Assembly: GCF_009183655.1 (NCBI RefSeq)
Contig: NZ_WEIO01000013.1
Span: 1 to 58,923 of the forward strand
Source: Bacillus aerolatus
Lineage (GTDB): Bacteria > Bacillota > Bacilli > Bacillales > Domibacillaceae
Direction of reading: 5' to 3'
DNA: 58,923 bases
Position 1 is the first letter of the stretch. Each line of letters begins with the position of its first letter. Under the pieces are notes generated by a model that saw nothing but the letters and a program-made list of their open reading frames with translations, was not told where the DNA came from and made no database searches. Below are positions 44,283 to 53,252 of the stretch, piece after piece. Both the position numbers and the translations under genes were made by a program.

Positions 44283-45776
44283 ATGACAGTACAAACACAA
44301 GCAATCGAATTAAAAATGTATATCAATGGTGAGTGGAGAGACTCTACAAATTCTGATTTAAATAAAGTTATCAATCCTGCCAATCAAGAGATCATCGCCA
44401 CAGCCCCAAGAGCAACAAAAGAAGAAACAGAAGAAGCGATCGCTGTTGCAAAGGCTGCATTTGAAAGCGGTGTCTGGTCTGAATTAACTACTCACGAGCG
44501 CGCTAAATATCTAAATAAAATTGCAGACAAGATTGAAGAGAATTTTGATGAGCTAGTTAAGTTAGAAGTAATGGACAATGGTAAATTGAAAGCTGAAGCT
44601 GAATTCGATATCAGTGATGCTGCTACATGCTTCCGTTATTACGCTGGTTTGATTCTGACACCTGATGGTGAGACATACCAAGTGCCTGAAGATGTACAAG
44701 CAATGGTTGTTAGAGAGCCGGTTGGAGTCACTGGCCTAATCGTTCCTTGGAATTTCCCATTATTAATGAGTGTATGGAAAATAGCTCCGGCATTGGCTGC
44801 AGGAAATACAATCGTTTATAAACCGGCGGAGTCCACTCCAATTACTGCAATGAAATTAGTAGAAATCATCGAAGAAGTTGGTGTTCCAAAAGGTGTTGTA
44901 AACCTTGTAATGGGAAAAGGCTCAGTTGTTGGCCAAACTATAGCAGAAAGCAATGACGTTGATCTTGTATCTTTTACAGGAAGCACAGGTGTTGGACGCG
45001 AAATCATGAAAGCAGCTGCAGGAAACTTAAAGAAAATTTCTCTAGAACTGGGTGGAAAATCTCCAAACGTTATTTTTGCTGATGCAGATTTTGAAACAGC
45101 CGTCGATTATGCATTATTCGGGATTTTCTTTGGTGCTGGCCAAGTATGCTCATCTGGAAGCCGCATTTTAGTAGAAGAAAGCATCTACGATAAATTCGTG
45201 GAACGCTACGTTGAACGTGCTAAACAAATTAAAGTCGGTCCTGGTCTGGATGAGGCTTCCCAAGTGGGCGCAATTAACAGTGAACATCAAATGAATACAA
45301 TTTTAAATTACATCGAAATTGGTAAAGAAGAAGGTGCTACACTGGCATGCGGCGGTCGTCGTTTAACAGAAAACGGATTAGATAAAGGATTCTTCATCGA
45401 GCCAACAGTTTTTACAAATATTACATCTGACATGCGCATCGTTCAAGAAGAGATTTTTGGGCCAGTCGTTACAATCCAAAAATTTAAAGATGAAGCAGAG
45501 GCAATTAAGTTAGCAAATGACACGGTTTATGGACTTGCCGGCGCTGTTTTCTCAGGTGACGGAGCAAAAGCTATGCGCGTTATTAAAAAGGTTCGGGCTG
45601 GGATTACTTGGGTGAACTCATACCATCCTACTTATGTAGAAGCTCCATGGGGCGGATACAAACAAAGCGGGATTGGCCGCAGCCTTGGAACTTATGGTTT
45701 GGATGACTTCCAGGAGATCAAGCAGATCAATATTAATCTTGCAGTAGAACCTGTAGGCTGGTTTCCAAACGAATAA
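44283..45776 (+). CDS. NAD-dependent aldehyde dehydrogenase (betaine aldehyde dehydrogenase-like)
   Basis: A 497-residue ALDH with GNTIVYKPAE, FTGSTGVGREIM, catalytic Glu in LELGGKSPNVIF and catalytic Cys in GAGQVCSSGSRI. The C-terminal region (EAPWGGYKQSGIGRSLGTYG..VEPVGWFP) resembles GbsA. It lies 20 bases after the reductase, so it probably oxidises the aldehyde product: formaldehyde if the substrate is a methylamine, or an amino-aldehyde. The terminator at 45783-45812 ends the operon. Confidence 0.9.
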   Translation: MTVQTQAIELKMYINGEWRDSTNSDLNKVINPANQEIIATAPRATKEETEEAIAVAKAAFESGVWSELTTHERAKYLNKIADKIEENFDELVKLEVMDNGKLKAEAEFDISDAATCFRYYAGLILTPDGETYQVPEDVQAMVVREPVGVTGLIVPWNFPLLMSVWKIAPALAAGNTIVYKPAESTPITAMKLVEIIEEVGVPKGVVNLVMGKGSVVGQTIAESNDVDLVSFTGSTGVGREIMKAAAGNLKKISLELGGKSPNVIFADADFETAVDYALFGIFFGAGQVCSSGSRILVEESIYDKFVERYVERAKQIKVGPGLDEASQVGAINSEHQMNTILNYIEIGKEEGATLACGGRRLTENGLDKGFFIEPTVFTNITSDMRIVQEEIFGPVVTIQKFKDEAEAIKLANDTVYGLAGAVFSGDGAKAMRVIKKVRAGITWVNSYHPTYVEAPWGGYKQSGIGRSLGTYGLDDFQEIKQININLAVEPVGWFPNE

Positions 45777-45782
45777 ATTTTA

Positions 45783-45812
45783 TGAAGAGAAGTGAGTATC
45801 TCACTTCTCTTT
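45783..45812 (+). terminator. terminator of the N-demethylase operon
   Basis: AGAGAAGTGAG pairs with CTCACTTCTCT around TAT, followed by TTTT. Confidence 0.88.
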
Positions 45813-45925
45813 TTCCAACTAAGTAATTATTATTTCAGAATCCAATAGTCGCGAATTTCTCAATTCACCAACCGTGTTTCATAATTGCCGAACCTTTAAG
45901 CTTAATAAAAGAAAGGAGAAAATGA

Positions 45926-46480
45926 ATGGAAAGTTCGAGAGTAACAAGTCAGGCAGAAAAACACTCGGTTCATTTTCCATATACGTCCAAAATGAAAGGA
46001 GAAGATATCAATCCTTTAACAGTAAATATAAAAGATGCACTGACAGGTTTACTAGGTGGTTTTTTAACCATTTCTATTTTAGCAATATTAACTAGTATCA
46101 GTTCAACTGAATGGCTAATAGCTCCATTTGGCGCTAGTTGTGTTCTTGCATTTGGTGCTTGGAACGCACCATTATCACAGCCAAGAAATATTATTGGCGG
46201 TCATCTAATATCAACCTTCGTCGGCTTGGCAGTATACTACATATTCGGGAATGGCCCCTGGGCGATTGGTTTAGCTGTTGGACTGGCTATTGCTGCGTTG
46301 ATGTTAACCAAAACGACACATCCGCCAGCAGGTGCAAATCCTCTTGTTGTTATGATGGGAGATTATAGTTGGAGCTTTTTGTTTTCACCTGTTTTAGCCG
46401 GCTCAGTGTTGATAGTTTTATTTGCATTGCTCATAAATAATTTACGCAGTGATCGAGATTATCCAACATTTTGGATATAG
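45926..46480 (+). CDS. HPP family membrane protein
   Basis: A 184-residue protein with four spans and the defining motif THPPAGANPLVVMMGD near residue 135, preceded by LIAPFGASCVLAFGAWNAPLSQPRN. HPP proteins are poorly characterised; some are linked to nitrite transport. ATG 45926 follows AAGGAG by about seven bases. It comes after the operon's terminator, so it is separately transcribed, and its 3' end abuts transposase debris. Confidence 0.85.
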   Translation: MESSRVTSQAEKHSVHFPYTSKMKGEDINPLTVNIKDALTGLLGGFLTISILAILTSISSTEWLIAPFGASCVLAFGAWNAPLSQPRNIIGGHLISTFVGLAVYYIFGNGPWAIGLAVGLAIAALMLTKTTHPPAGANPLVVMMGDYSWSFLFSPVLAGSVLIVLFALLINNLRSDRDYPTFWI

Positions 46481-46497
46481 AGGGAATCGAGCCTTAC

Positions 46498-46560
46498 CAC
46501 ACCGGTAGCTCTGTGAGTACCTTAAGCAATGAATATGGTGTATCTGAAGGGATTCGGTTC
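46498..46560 (+). pseudogene. transposase helix-turn-helix remnant (IS3 orfA-like)
   Basis: A fragment reads TGSSVSTLSNEYGVSEG, the helix-turn-helix of IS3-type OrfA proteins. No flanking transposase sequence survives. Confidence 0.5.
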
Positions 46561-46602
46561 ATCTATACAGAGCGCCTAAGATTCATTTCCTTCTGTATAA
46601 AG

Positions 46603-46896
46603 TTACCGTTTTCGAATTCGATCCCATTCCCCTTCCGCCATCCAGGAAAGAATCTGCAAAACCAAATCTGCGATGAAAGCCCCTAAGCTACCCTTAAATT
46701 GAGTAGTATCTAGCAAGGGCATATACATAATCACGATATCTTCCTGGATATTTTTCGTTATATCATTCCATTCTTGAATAATCTCTCCTTTGTTCTGGCC
46801 AAAACGATCTAAGGAATGTATGTATAATACATCTTCTTTTCCCAAAATCTGTTTAAGTAATTGATATTGCATTCGATTGAAGTCTCTTCCACTTTA
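46603..46896 (-). pseudogene. serine recombinase (resolvase) internal fragment
   Basis: The frame reads SGRDFNRMQYQLLKQILGKE, YIHSLDRFGQNKGEI and FIADLVLQILSWMAEGEWDR, then stops. It lacks the N-terminal catalytic serine and the C-terminal helix-turn-helix. It is about 75% identical by eye to the fragment at 29699-30189. Confidence 0.8.
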
Positions 46897-47060
46897 AAAT
46901 GTCCCGTTCGTATATCCCCCCTTTTCTTTCATAGCTTAAAGCTGTCGTCCTTCATTTTGATCTTTGCTGCTGACCCGTATGTATCCAAATTCCAGAATGA
47001 GAATTACATCATTCCTCATTTATATAAACATAGAATTTCCCCTTCTAAACTGAAATGATA
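46897..47060. other. AT-rich stretch without a gene
   Basis: Nothing recognisable on either strand between the resolvase fragment and the aminotransferase remnant. Confidence 0.45.
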
Positions 47061-47225
47061 TTAATTCAAAATTTCGTCAATTGATTGACGGACAATCTCT
47101 AATACCTGATCAATCTCTTGTTTAGAAACGCTTGTGGGAGGAATAAAAAGAATTACATTCTTGTCAGTACCGCAAGTTAAAAGAAGTAATCCTTTTTCTA
47201 ATGATTTGTCTTTTGTTTGATTGTC
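47061..47225 (-). pseudogene. class III aminotransferase, C-terminal remnant
   Basis: The minus strand encodes EKGLLLLTCGTDKNVILFIP then PTSVSKQEIDQVLEIVRQ and a stop, the end of GabT-like pyridoxal-phosphate aminotransferases (CG..NVI.F.PPL). Upstream sequence is lost at about 47225. Confidence 0.72.
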
Positions 47226-47311
47226 AAATGATTAAATAAATTGCAGTTACATATTGCATATATAGTCATTTTGGTGCATATTTATTATATGTTGTTATAA
47301 GGAGATATGAT

Positions 47312-47773
47312 ATGAAGATTTTTAATGCGACTACTGCAGATGTTGCATCCATGCATCAATTAATTAAAGTATATGCTAATAAAGAAATAGTTCTACCTCG
47401 GTCCATGTTATCAATTTATCAACATTTACAATGTATGTATGTTGTAAAAGATAAAGAACAGATAGTAGGAGTAGCAGGATTACATGTATTAGGAAAAGAT
47501 TTAGCAGAGGTACGTTCCTTGGTAGTAGATCCTGAATACCAGCACAAAGGTATAGGACGTATGTTAGTTGATCATATTATTATAGAAAGCTCTAAGCTAG
47601 GAGTTGAAAGATTAATATCTTTAACTTATCAAGTAAATTTTTTTATAAAATGTGGATTCAAAATTGTGGAGAAAGAAGCTCTACCAGAAAAAGTTTGGAT
47701 TGATTGCATGAATTGTCCCAAATTTAATCGATGTGATGAAGTTGCTATGATTAAATACCTTACAGAGAAGTAG
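47312..47773 (+). CDS. GNAT family N-acetyltransferase (ArgA-like)
   Basis: A 153-residue acetyltransferase. The acetyl-CoA loop is EYQHKGIGRMLVDH; downstream LISLTYQVNFFIKCGFKIVE and ALPEKVWIDCMNCPKFNRCD match short ArgA-type N-acetylglutamate synthases. ATG follows AAGGAG. It is noticeably AT-rich and isolated among remnants, which suggests transfer. The true substrate (glutamate or another amine) is not certain. Confidence 0.83.
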   Translation: MKIFNATTADVASMHQLIKVYANKEIVLPRSMLSIYQHLQCMYVVKDKEQIVGVAGLHVLGKDLAEVRSLVVDPEYQHKGIGRMLVDHIIIESSKLGVERLISLTYQVNFFIKCGFKIVEKEALPEKVWIDCMNCPKFNRCDEVAMIKYLTEK

Positions 47774-47790
47774 AACACAAAATTATGGGT

Positions 47791-47940
47791 ATGCAAATGA
47801 ATATAAACAAGTATATTACTCCTCATAGCTTTAGACACACGCATACGTCCCTTCTTATTGCTGGAGCAGGTGTAAAAGAGATCCAAGAAAGACTGGGCCA
47901 TTCCGATATAGACACAACGATGAACATTTACGCTCATTGA
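47791..47940 (+). pseudogene. C-terminal remnant of a phage/ICE tyrosine recombinase
   Basis: The frame includes TPHSFRHTHTSLLIAGAGVK (catalytic HxxR), EIQERLGHSDIDTTMNIYAH with the nucleophile Tyr, and a stop. The N-terminal two thirds are absent. Family-B terminator and GTTAGCAA repeats follow. Confidence 0.82.
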
Positions 47941-47953
47941 CCAAAAACATTGA

Positions 47954-48000
47954 AGAGAAGACCTCCCATAAGTTCAGTCCACTTACGAGAGGTCTTCTCT
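47954..48000. terminator. hairpin terminator (repeat family B)
   Basis: AGAGAAGACCTC..TAAGT pairs with ACTTA..GAGGTCTTCTCT. The arms match the family seen at 14402-14448 and 22499-22543. Confidence 0.82.
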
Positions 48001-48034
48001 GATTGGTCACATTAAATTTTTTCGGAATCCGAAG

Positions 48035-48053
48035 GTTAGCAAAAAGTTAGCAA
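48035..48053. repeat. GTTAGCAA direct repeats next to the recombinase remnant
   Basis: GTTAGCAAAAAGTTAGCAA holds two copies of an 8-base unit 11 bases apart. Such repeats often act as recombinase arm sites beside integrase genes, so this may be part of an old attachment site, with the nearby imperfect dyad ACCCTTATATATCAAGGCT (48077-48095). Confidence 0.45.
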
Positions 48054-48106
48054 TTCACTAATCTTCGTCTTACAAACCCTTATATATCAAGGCTTGTAGG
48101 GGCTTA

Positions 48107-49759
<1,653 letters not shown>

Positions 49760-49795
49760 TTAAATTATTTTTAAAGTAGTATAAGTAGTCGTCTA

Positions 49796-50083
49796 TTATT
49801 CGCCTGTTACAGCAAGGATGTCGCTTTCACGAAGGATTAACAATTCTTTTCCTTCGTATTTCACCTCTGTACCAGCGTATTTAGAGAAGATAATACGGTC
49901 GCCGACAGCAACTTCAAGAGCCACTCTTTCGCCGCTTTCAAGCACACGGCCTGTACCAGCCGCTACGATCTTGCCTTCTTGTGGTTTTTCCTTCGCTGAA
50001 TCTGGCAATACAATGCCGCTGGCCGTTTTTTCTTCGGATTCGACCAACTCAATAACTACGCGATCACCTAGTGGTTTTAACAA
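49796..50083 (-). CDS. groES: co-chaperonin GroES (Hsp10)
   Basis: A 95-residue co-chaperonin with [34 protein letters not shown] and the C-terminal [11 protein letters not shown]. The start is TTG at 50083: AGGAGG lies nine bases upstream, and no ATG fits. A longer frame to 50137 runs through CIRCE and is not coding. Confidence 0.96.
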   Translation of the reverse strand: MLKPLGDRVVIELVESEEKTASGIVLPDSAKEKPQEGKIVAAGTGRVLESGERVALEVAVGDRIIFSKYAGTEVKYEGKELLILRESDILAVTGE

Positions 50084-50124
50084 GTGAAACAACCTCCTCG
50101 GAATATATGTAATATTTTTATTCA

Positions 50125-50151
50125 TTAGCACTCTCACATACAGAGTGCTAA
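50125..50151. promoter_or_regulatory. CIRCE element (HrcA operator)
   Basis: TTAGCACTC, nine bases, GAGTGCTAA: a perfect match to the HrcA repressor site, between the groE promoter and groES. Confidence 0.98.
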
Positions 50152-50161
50152 CACAATTAAT

Positions 50162-50190
50162 ATAATAAATAAAATAGATTTCTTTTGCAA
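50162..50190 (-). promoter_or_regulatory. groESL SigA promoter
   Basis: On the minus strand TTGCAA (50185-50190), a 17-base spacer and TATTAT (50162-50167). CIRCE begins just downstream. Confidence 0.82.
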
Positions 50191-50295
50191 GCGTGAAGTG
50201 TATTTTTTTTTACAAATGATTCCCTTATTGAAAGAAATTGCCCTGCAATCCTTCCATTTGAACGTTAGCTGCTTTATTAGTAAAATATTCTTAAG

Positions 50296-50350
50296 ACCTC
50301 TAGCTGCTTAAAGTCATATGCTTGTCGCGGCTGGACAGGCGCTTCCACTT
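50296..50350. repeat. fragment of the Bacillaceae intergenic repeat
   Basis: CTCTAGCTGC..AAGTCATATGCTTGTCG..GGCTGGACAGGCGC shares blocks with 58398-58520 and 14311-14345, in shortened form. Confidence 0.55.
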
Positions 50351-50374
50351 TTAAGTTAAAGGAGTTTTATTTAT

Positions 50375-51112
50375 TTGAAAAAAGAATATGGCTATATTTT
50401 AATCGTTTATATTTTAATGCAGCTATCGGGACTGGCTGCTTATCCGCTTTTATTCAAAGCCGGACTCTCATTCGGTGCAGATCCGCAAACGCTGAGAAAT
50501 CTTCTTCCCGGCTATTGGTTAGTTTTCAGTTTTACATTAACCTTGCTTATTGTGCTGCTCATCCTGCGAAAAGAAAAAAGAAACAGCCGGCTTGAACGAA
50601 CGGCTCCACTGCCGGCAGGACAATCCGTCTTCTGGGCAGTAGCGGGTGTCTTTCTCGCCTTGCTTGGCCAGCGGATTGCAATCGCTATCGAAATGGCTTT
50701 AGGTATTGACATGGGCTCTGAAAATACAGAAACGATTATCCAAATCATTGAACTAGTGCCGGCTATGATGATTGCCACCGCTGTTTTTGGCCCTGTTCTC
50801 GAAGAAATCGTCTTCAGGAAAATTATTTTTGGCAGCTTGTACGAAAAGTTTCCGTTTTGGGTATCCGCTCTGATCAGTTCGTCTATTTTCTCAATTGTAC
50901 ATATGGAGCCCGAACACTTTTTACTATATTCAACAATGGGCTTTACATTCGCTTTTCTCTATGTAAAAACAAAAAGGCTGCTCGTTCCTATATTCGCTCA
51001 TGTGGCCATGAATTCCTTGGTCGTAATCGTCCAATATTTTTATGCGGATGAACTGGAGCGAATGATGAAAGAAGCTGAACAGATGCAAAGTTTCGCTGCA
51101 TGGCTTCTTTAA
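50375..51112 (+). CDS. ydiL: CPBP family intramembrane metalloprotease YdiL
   Basis: A 245-residue protein with about six spans. The CAAX-protease/bacteriocin-processing motif is EEIVFRKIIFGSLYEKF near 145, followed by SSIFSIVHMEPEHFLLY and HVAMNSLVV. TTG start at 50375 follows AAAGGAG. It sits beside ydiK and groES, as in B. subtilis. Substrate unknown. Confidence 0.88.
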   Translation: MKKEYGYILIVYILMQLSGLAAYPLLFKAGLSFGADPQTLRNLLPGYWLVFSFTLTLLIVLLILRKEKRNSRLERTAPLPAGQSVFWAVAGVFLALLGQRIAIAIEMALGIDMGSENTETIIQIIELVPAMMIATAVFGPVLEEIVFRKIIFGSLYEKFPFWVSALISSSIFSIVHMEPEHFLLYSTMGFTFAFLYVKTKRLLVPIFAHVAMNSLVVIVQYFYADELERMMKEAEQMQSFAAWLL

Positions 51113-51142
51113 TGCCCGCAGCTTTTAATTTGGAGGAGTTTC

Positions 51143-51343
51143 ATGAGACAATCACCTTTGACGACCGGGATCTTCTATTTGATTCTCGGCGCATTCTTTA
51201 CTTACTTAGCCATTGAAGACGTTAATGCCGGAGGGTTCGGTTTTTTTACTTATTTGTTGATTTTACTAGCGACAATGGATATTGGTTCTGGCATTCGTTT
51301 AGTTTTTATGCATTTCCGCTTAAAAAGCAGCGAAAAAAAATAA
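51143..51343 (+). CDS. ydiK: YdiK family protein
   Basis: A 66-residue protein with two spans (TGIFYLILGAFFTYLAIED and FFTYLLILLATMDIGSGIRL) and a basic tail, matching YdiK in length and position. Function unknown. GGAGG precedes the ATG. It shares a bidirectional terminator with tatC. Confidence 0.85.
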   Translation: MRQSPLTTGIFYLILGAFFTYLAIEDVNAGGFGFFTYLLILLATMDIGSGIRLVFMHFRLKSSEKK

Positions 51344-51416
51344 GGCTAGTCCATGAAAGGCTGGCTTCCGCTCAACACGGGAGTCCGGCTCTTTTGTTGG
51401 ACAGCCTTATTTTATT
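51341..51416. terminator. bidirectional terminator between ydiK and tatC
   Basis: AAATAAGGCT pairs with AGCCTTATTTT at the base of a longer branched hairpin spanning the gap between the two convergent genes. Confidence 0.75.
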
Positions 51417-52164
51417 CTTTATTTTCCGCTTTCAGTTCCGCCTGCAACGCTTTTTTATAGCTGATTTTAGAAATCCAAATGCTGATTTCATACAGAATCA
51501 CTAAAGGAATCATCACTATTATCTGTGATACTACATCCGGCGGGGTAATTAATCCCGCAACCACAAGCAGGATAAAATAAGCATAGCGGCGAATTTGAGC
51601 AAGAAACATCGGCGTAATGATGCCAAGTCTCGTCAAGAACATCGTCACAACCGGCAGTTGAAAAAGGATGCCGAATGGAAGAGTAATTTGAAACAAAAAT
51701 TGAAAATATTCGTTAATGCCAATGACTTGCTCAATATTCAAGTTTCCAGATAACTTCATCATAAAGTGTATGATGTATGGAAATAAAACTAAGTAAGAAA
51801 AAGAAAGACCGGCTAAAAACAAAAGCACGGAAATTGGGATATAGCTAAGAGTCACTTTCTTTTCGCTTTCAAGCAATCCCGGATTAACGAAAGCCCACAA
51901 CTGATAAAGAATCATCGGACTGGTCAATATAAAAGCTATGACAAAAGCCATTTGAAAATAAATCTTTAACGGGTCTGTTACCCGGAAGGCATTCATCGTT
52001 AATTCCTTCGCTTCATCTGCATGCTGTAAATAACGGATAATCGGCTCCGCCAAAAACAGACCGGCAATCATAGCCAGGAACAAGAAAACGACTACTATAA
52101 TGAGCCGTTTTCGCAATTCGCCGATGTGTTCATATATTGTCATGTCTTGTCGACTCATTGTCAT
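51412..52164 (-). CDS. tatC: Sec-independent protein translocase subunit TatC
   Basis: A 250-residue, six-span Tat receptor that recognises twin-arginine signal peptides. It has HIGELRKRL near the N-terminus, the FVNPGLLESEKK loop and the FGILFQLPVV stretch. Start uncertain between ATG 52164 and 52158. It follows tatA by about a dozen bases. Confidence 0.95.
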   Translation of the reverse strand: MTMSRQDMTIYEHIGELRKRLIIVVVFLFLAMIAGLFLAEPIIRYLQHADEAKELTMNAFRVTDPLKIYFQMAFVIAFILTSPMILYQLWAFVNPGLLESEKKVTLSYIPISVLLFLAGLSFSYLVLFPYIIHFMMKLSGNLNIEQVIGINEYFQFLFQITLPFGILFQLPVVTMFLTRLGIITPMFLAQIRRYAYFILLVVAGLITPPDVVSQIIVMIPLVILYEISIWISKISYKKALQAELKAENKE

Positions 52165-52175
52165 TCATCCTAACC

Positions 52176-52355
52176 TTACTGAGGATCTTTTTTATCCTCT
52201 GGTTTATCGTCATCGTCCGCCAGCCCTTTTGTCGCATTCTTGAACTCTTTTAACGTATCTCCTGCTGCGCGTCCAAGTTCGGGAAGTTTTTTCGGTCCAA
52301 AAATTAATAATGCTGCCCCGGCGATTAATATGATACTGCCTATGCTTAATCCCAT
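52176..52355 (-). CDS. tatA: Sec-independent protein translocase subunit TatA
   Basis: A 59-residue protein: an N-terminal membrane helix ([20 protein letters not shown]), the hinge [14 protein letters not shown] and an acidic C-terminal tail ([11 protein letters not shown]). Typical of TatA/TatAy. It forms the pore with TatC immediately downstream. Confidence 0.95.
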   Translation of the reverse strand: MGLSIGSIILIAGAALLIFGPKKLPELGRAAGDTLKEFKNATKGLADDDDKPEDKKDPQ

Positions 52356-52404
52356 TTATGCAACACCTCCTTTTCTTCATCATAACTGATTTTTCGTCAT
52401 AATT

Positions 52405-53064
52405 CTATTCTGACTTTTCATCCACAGCTTCCGGATAATGTTTCAAAAAGTACACTAACGACTGCAGCTCGACGGCCAAATCAATGTGGTGCACCCGTAT
52501 CGATGTGGGGACATTCAGCCTCGCTGGAGTAAAATTTAAAACCCCTTTAATGCTGCATGAGGCCAGCCTGTCTGTTATTCTTTGGGCGGCCGCCGAAGGA
52601 ACCGTTAAGATGGCAACCGGCACATCTTTCACTTTTAATATTTTTTCGAGATCATCTAAATGATAGATCGGGACATCGCCAATGACCGTGCCCACTTTTT
52701 CTTGGTCCACATCAAACGCCACTTGTATCTTCGTATTATTGTTCTTCATAAAATTATAATTTAAAAACGCGGTTCCTAAGTTGCCTACGCCGATTAAAGC
52801 AACATTCGTTACTTCATCTTGATCCAATGTTTTGCGAAAAAACGACAGCAAATAACTGACGTTGTAGCCGTACCCTTTTTTGCCAAGCGCGCCAAAGTAC
52901 GAAAAATCACGGCGGATTGTTGCCGAATCAACTTTCACCGCTTCACTCAATTCCGCCGAGGACACCCGCTGCTTGCCCGAAGAATGCAGGTTTTGAATAA
53001 AACGGTAATATAGCGGCAGACGCTTGGCAGTCGCCTGCGGAATTTTTAACGAATCATGGTTCAT
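52405..53064 (-). CDS. rex: redox-sensing transcriptional repressor Rex
   Basis: A 219-residue repressor responding to the NADH/NAD+ ratio. It has an N-terminal winged helix ([20 protein letters not shown]) and a C-terminal Rossmann domain ([16 protein letters not shown]). ATG 53064 follows GGGGG; a longer frame to 53094 has no site. It probably heads the tatA-tatC run. The moaC gene found between ydiF and rex in B. subtilis is absent. Confidence 0.95.
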   Translation of the reverse strand: MNHDSLKIPQATAKRLPLYYRFIQNLHSSGKQRVSSAELSEAVKVDSATIRRDFSYFGALGKKGYGYNVSYLLSFFRKTLDQDEVTNVALIGVGNLGTAFLNYNFMKNNNTKIQVAFDVDQEKVGTVIGDVPIYHLDDLEKILKVKDVPVAILTVPSAAAQRITDRLASCSIKGVLNFTPARLNVPTSIRVHHIDLAVELQSLVYFLKHYPEAVDEKSE

Positions 53065-53252
53065 GTTTATACCCCCACCACTTACTGCTTCCATTCTAAA
53101 AACGGCCCAATTTAAGCACTTCCTTCATCATACAATATTTTGTACAGCTTGTCTTTTAACTTTTCCTTCCTTACTGCAACTATTATAAGAAAGAAAATTG
53201 CCCGTACTTGTAGAATCAGCTACACTTATAATAGAAGATTGAGGTGAGAACA

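Noticed and set aside
45926-46480. HPP protein as the last gene of the N-demethylase operon
   Set aside because: A strong terminator and a 150-base gap separate them; a functional link is possible but unsupported.
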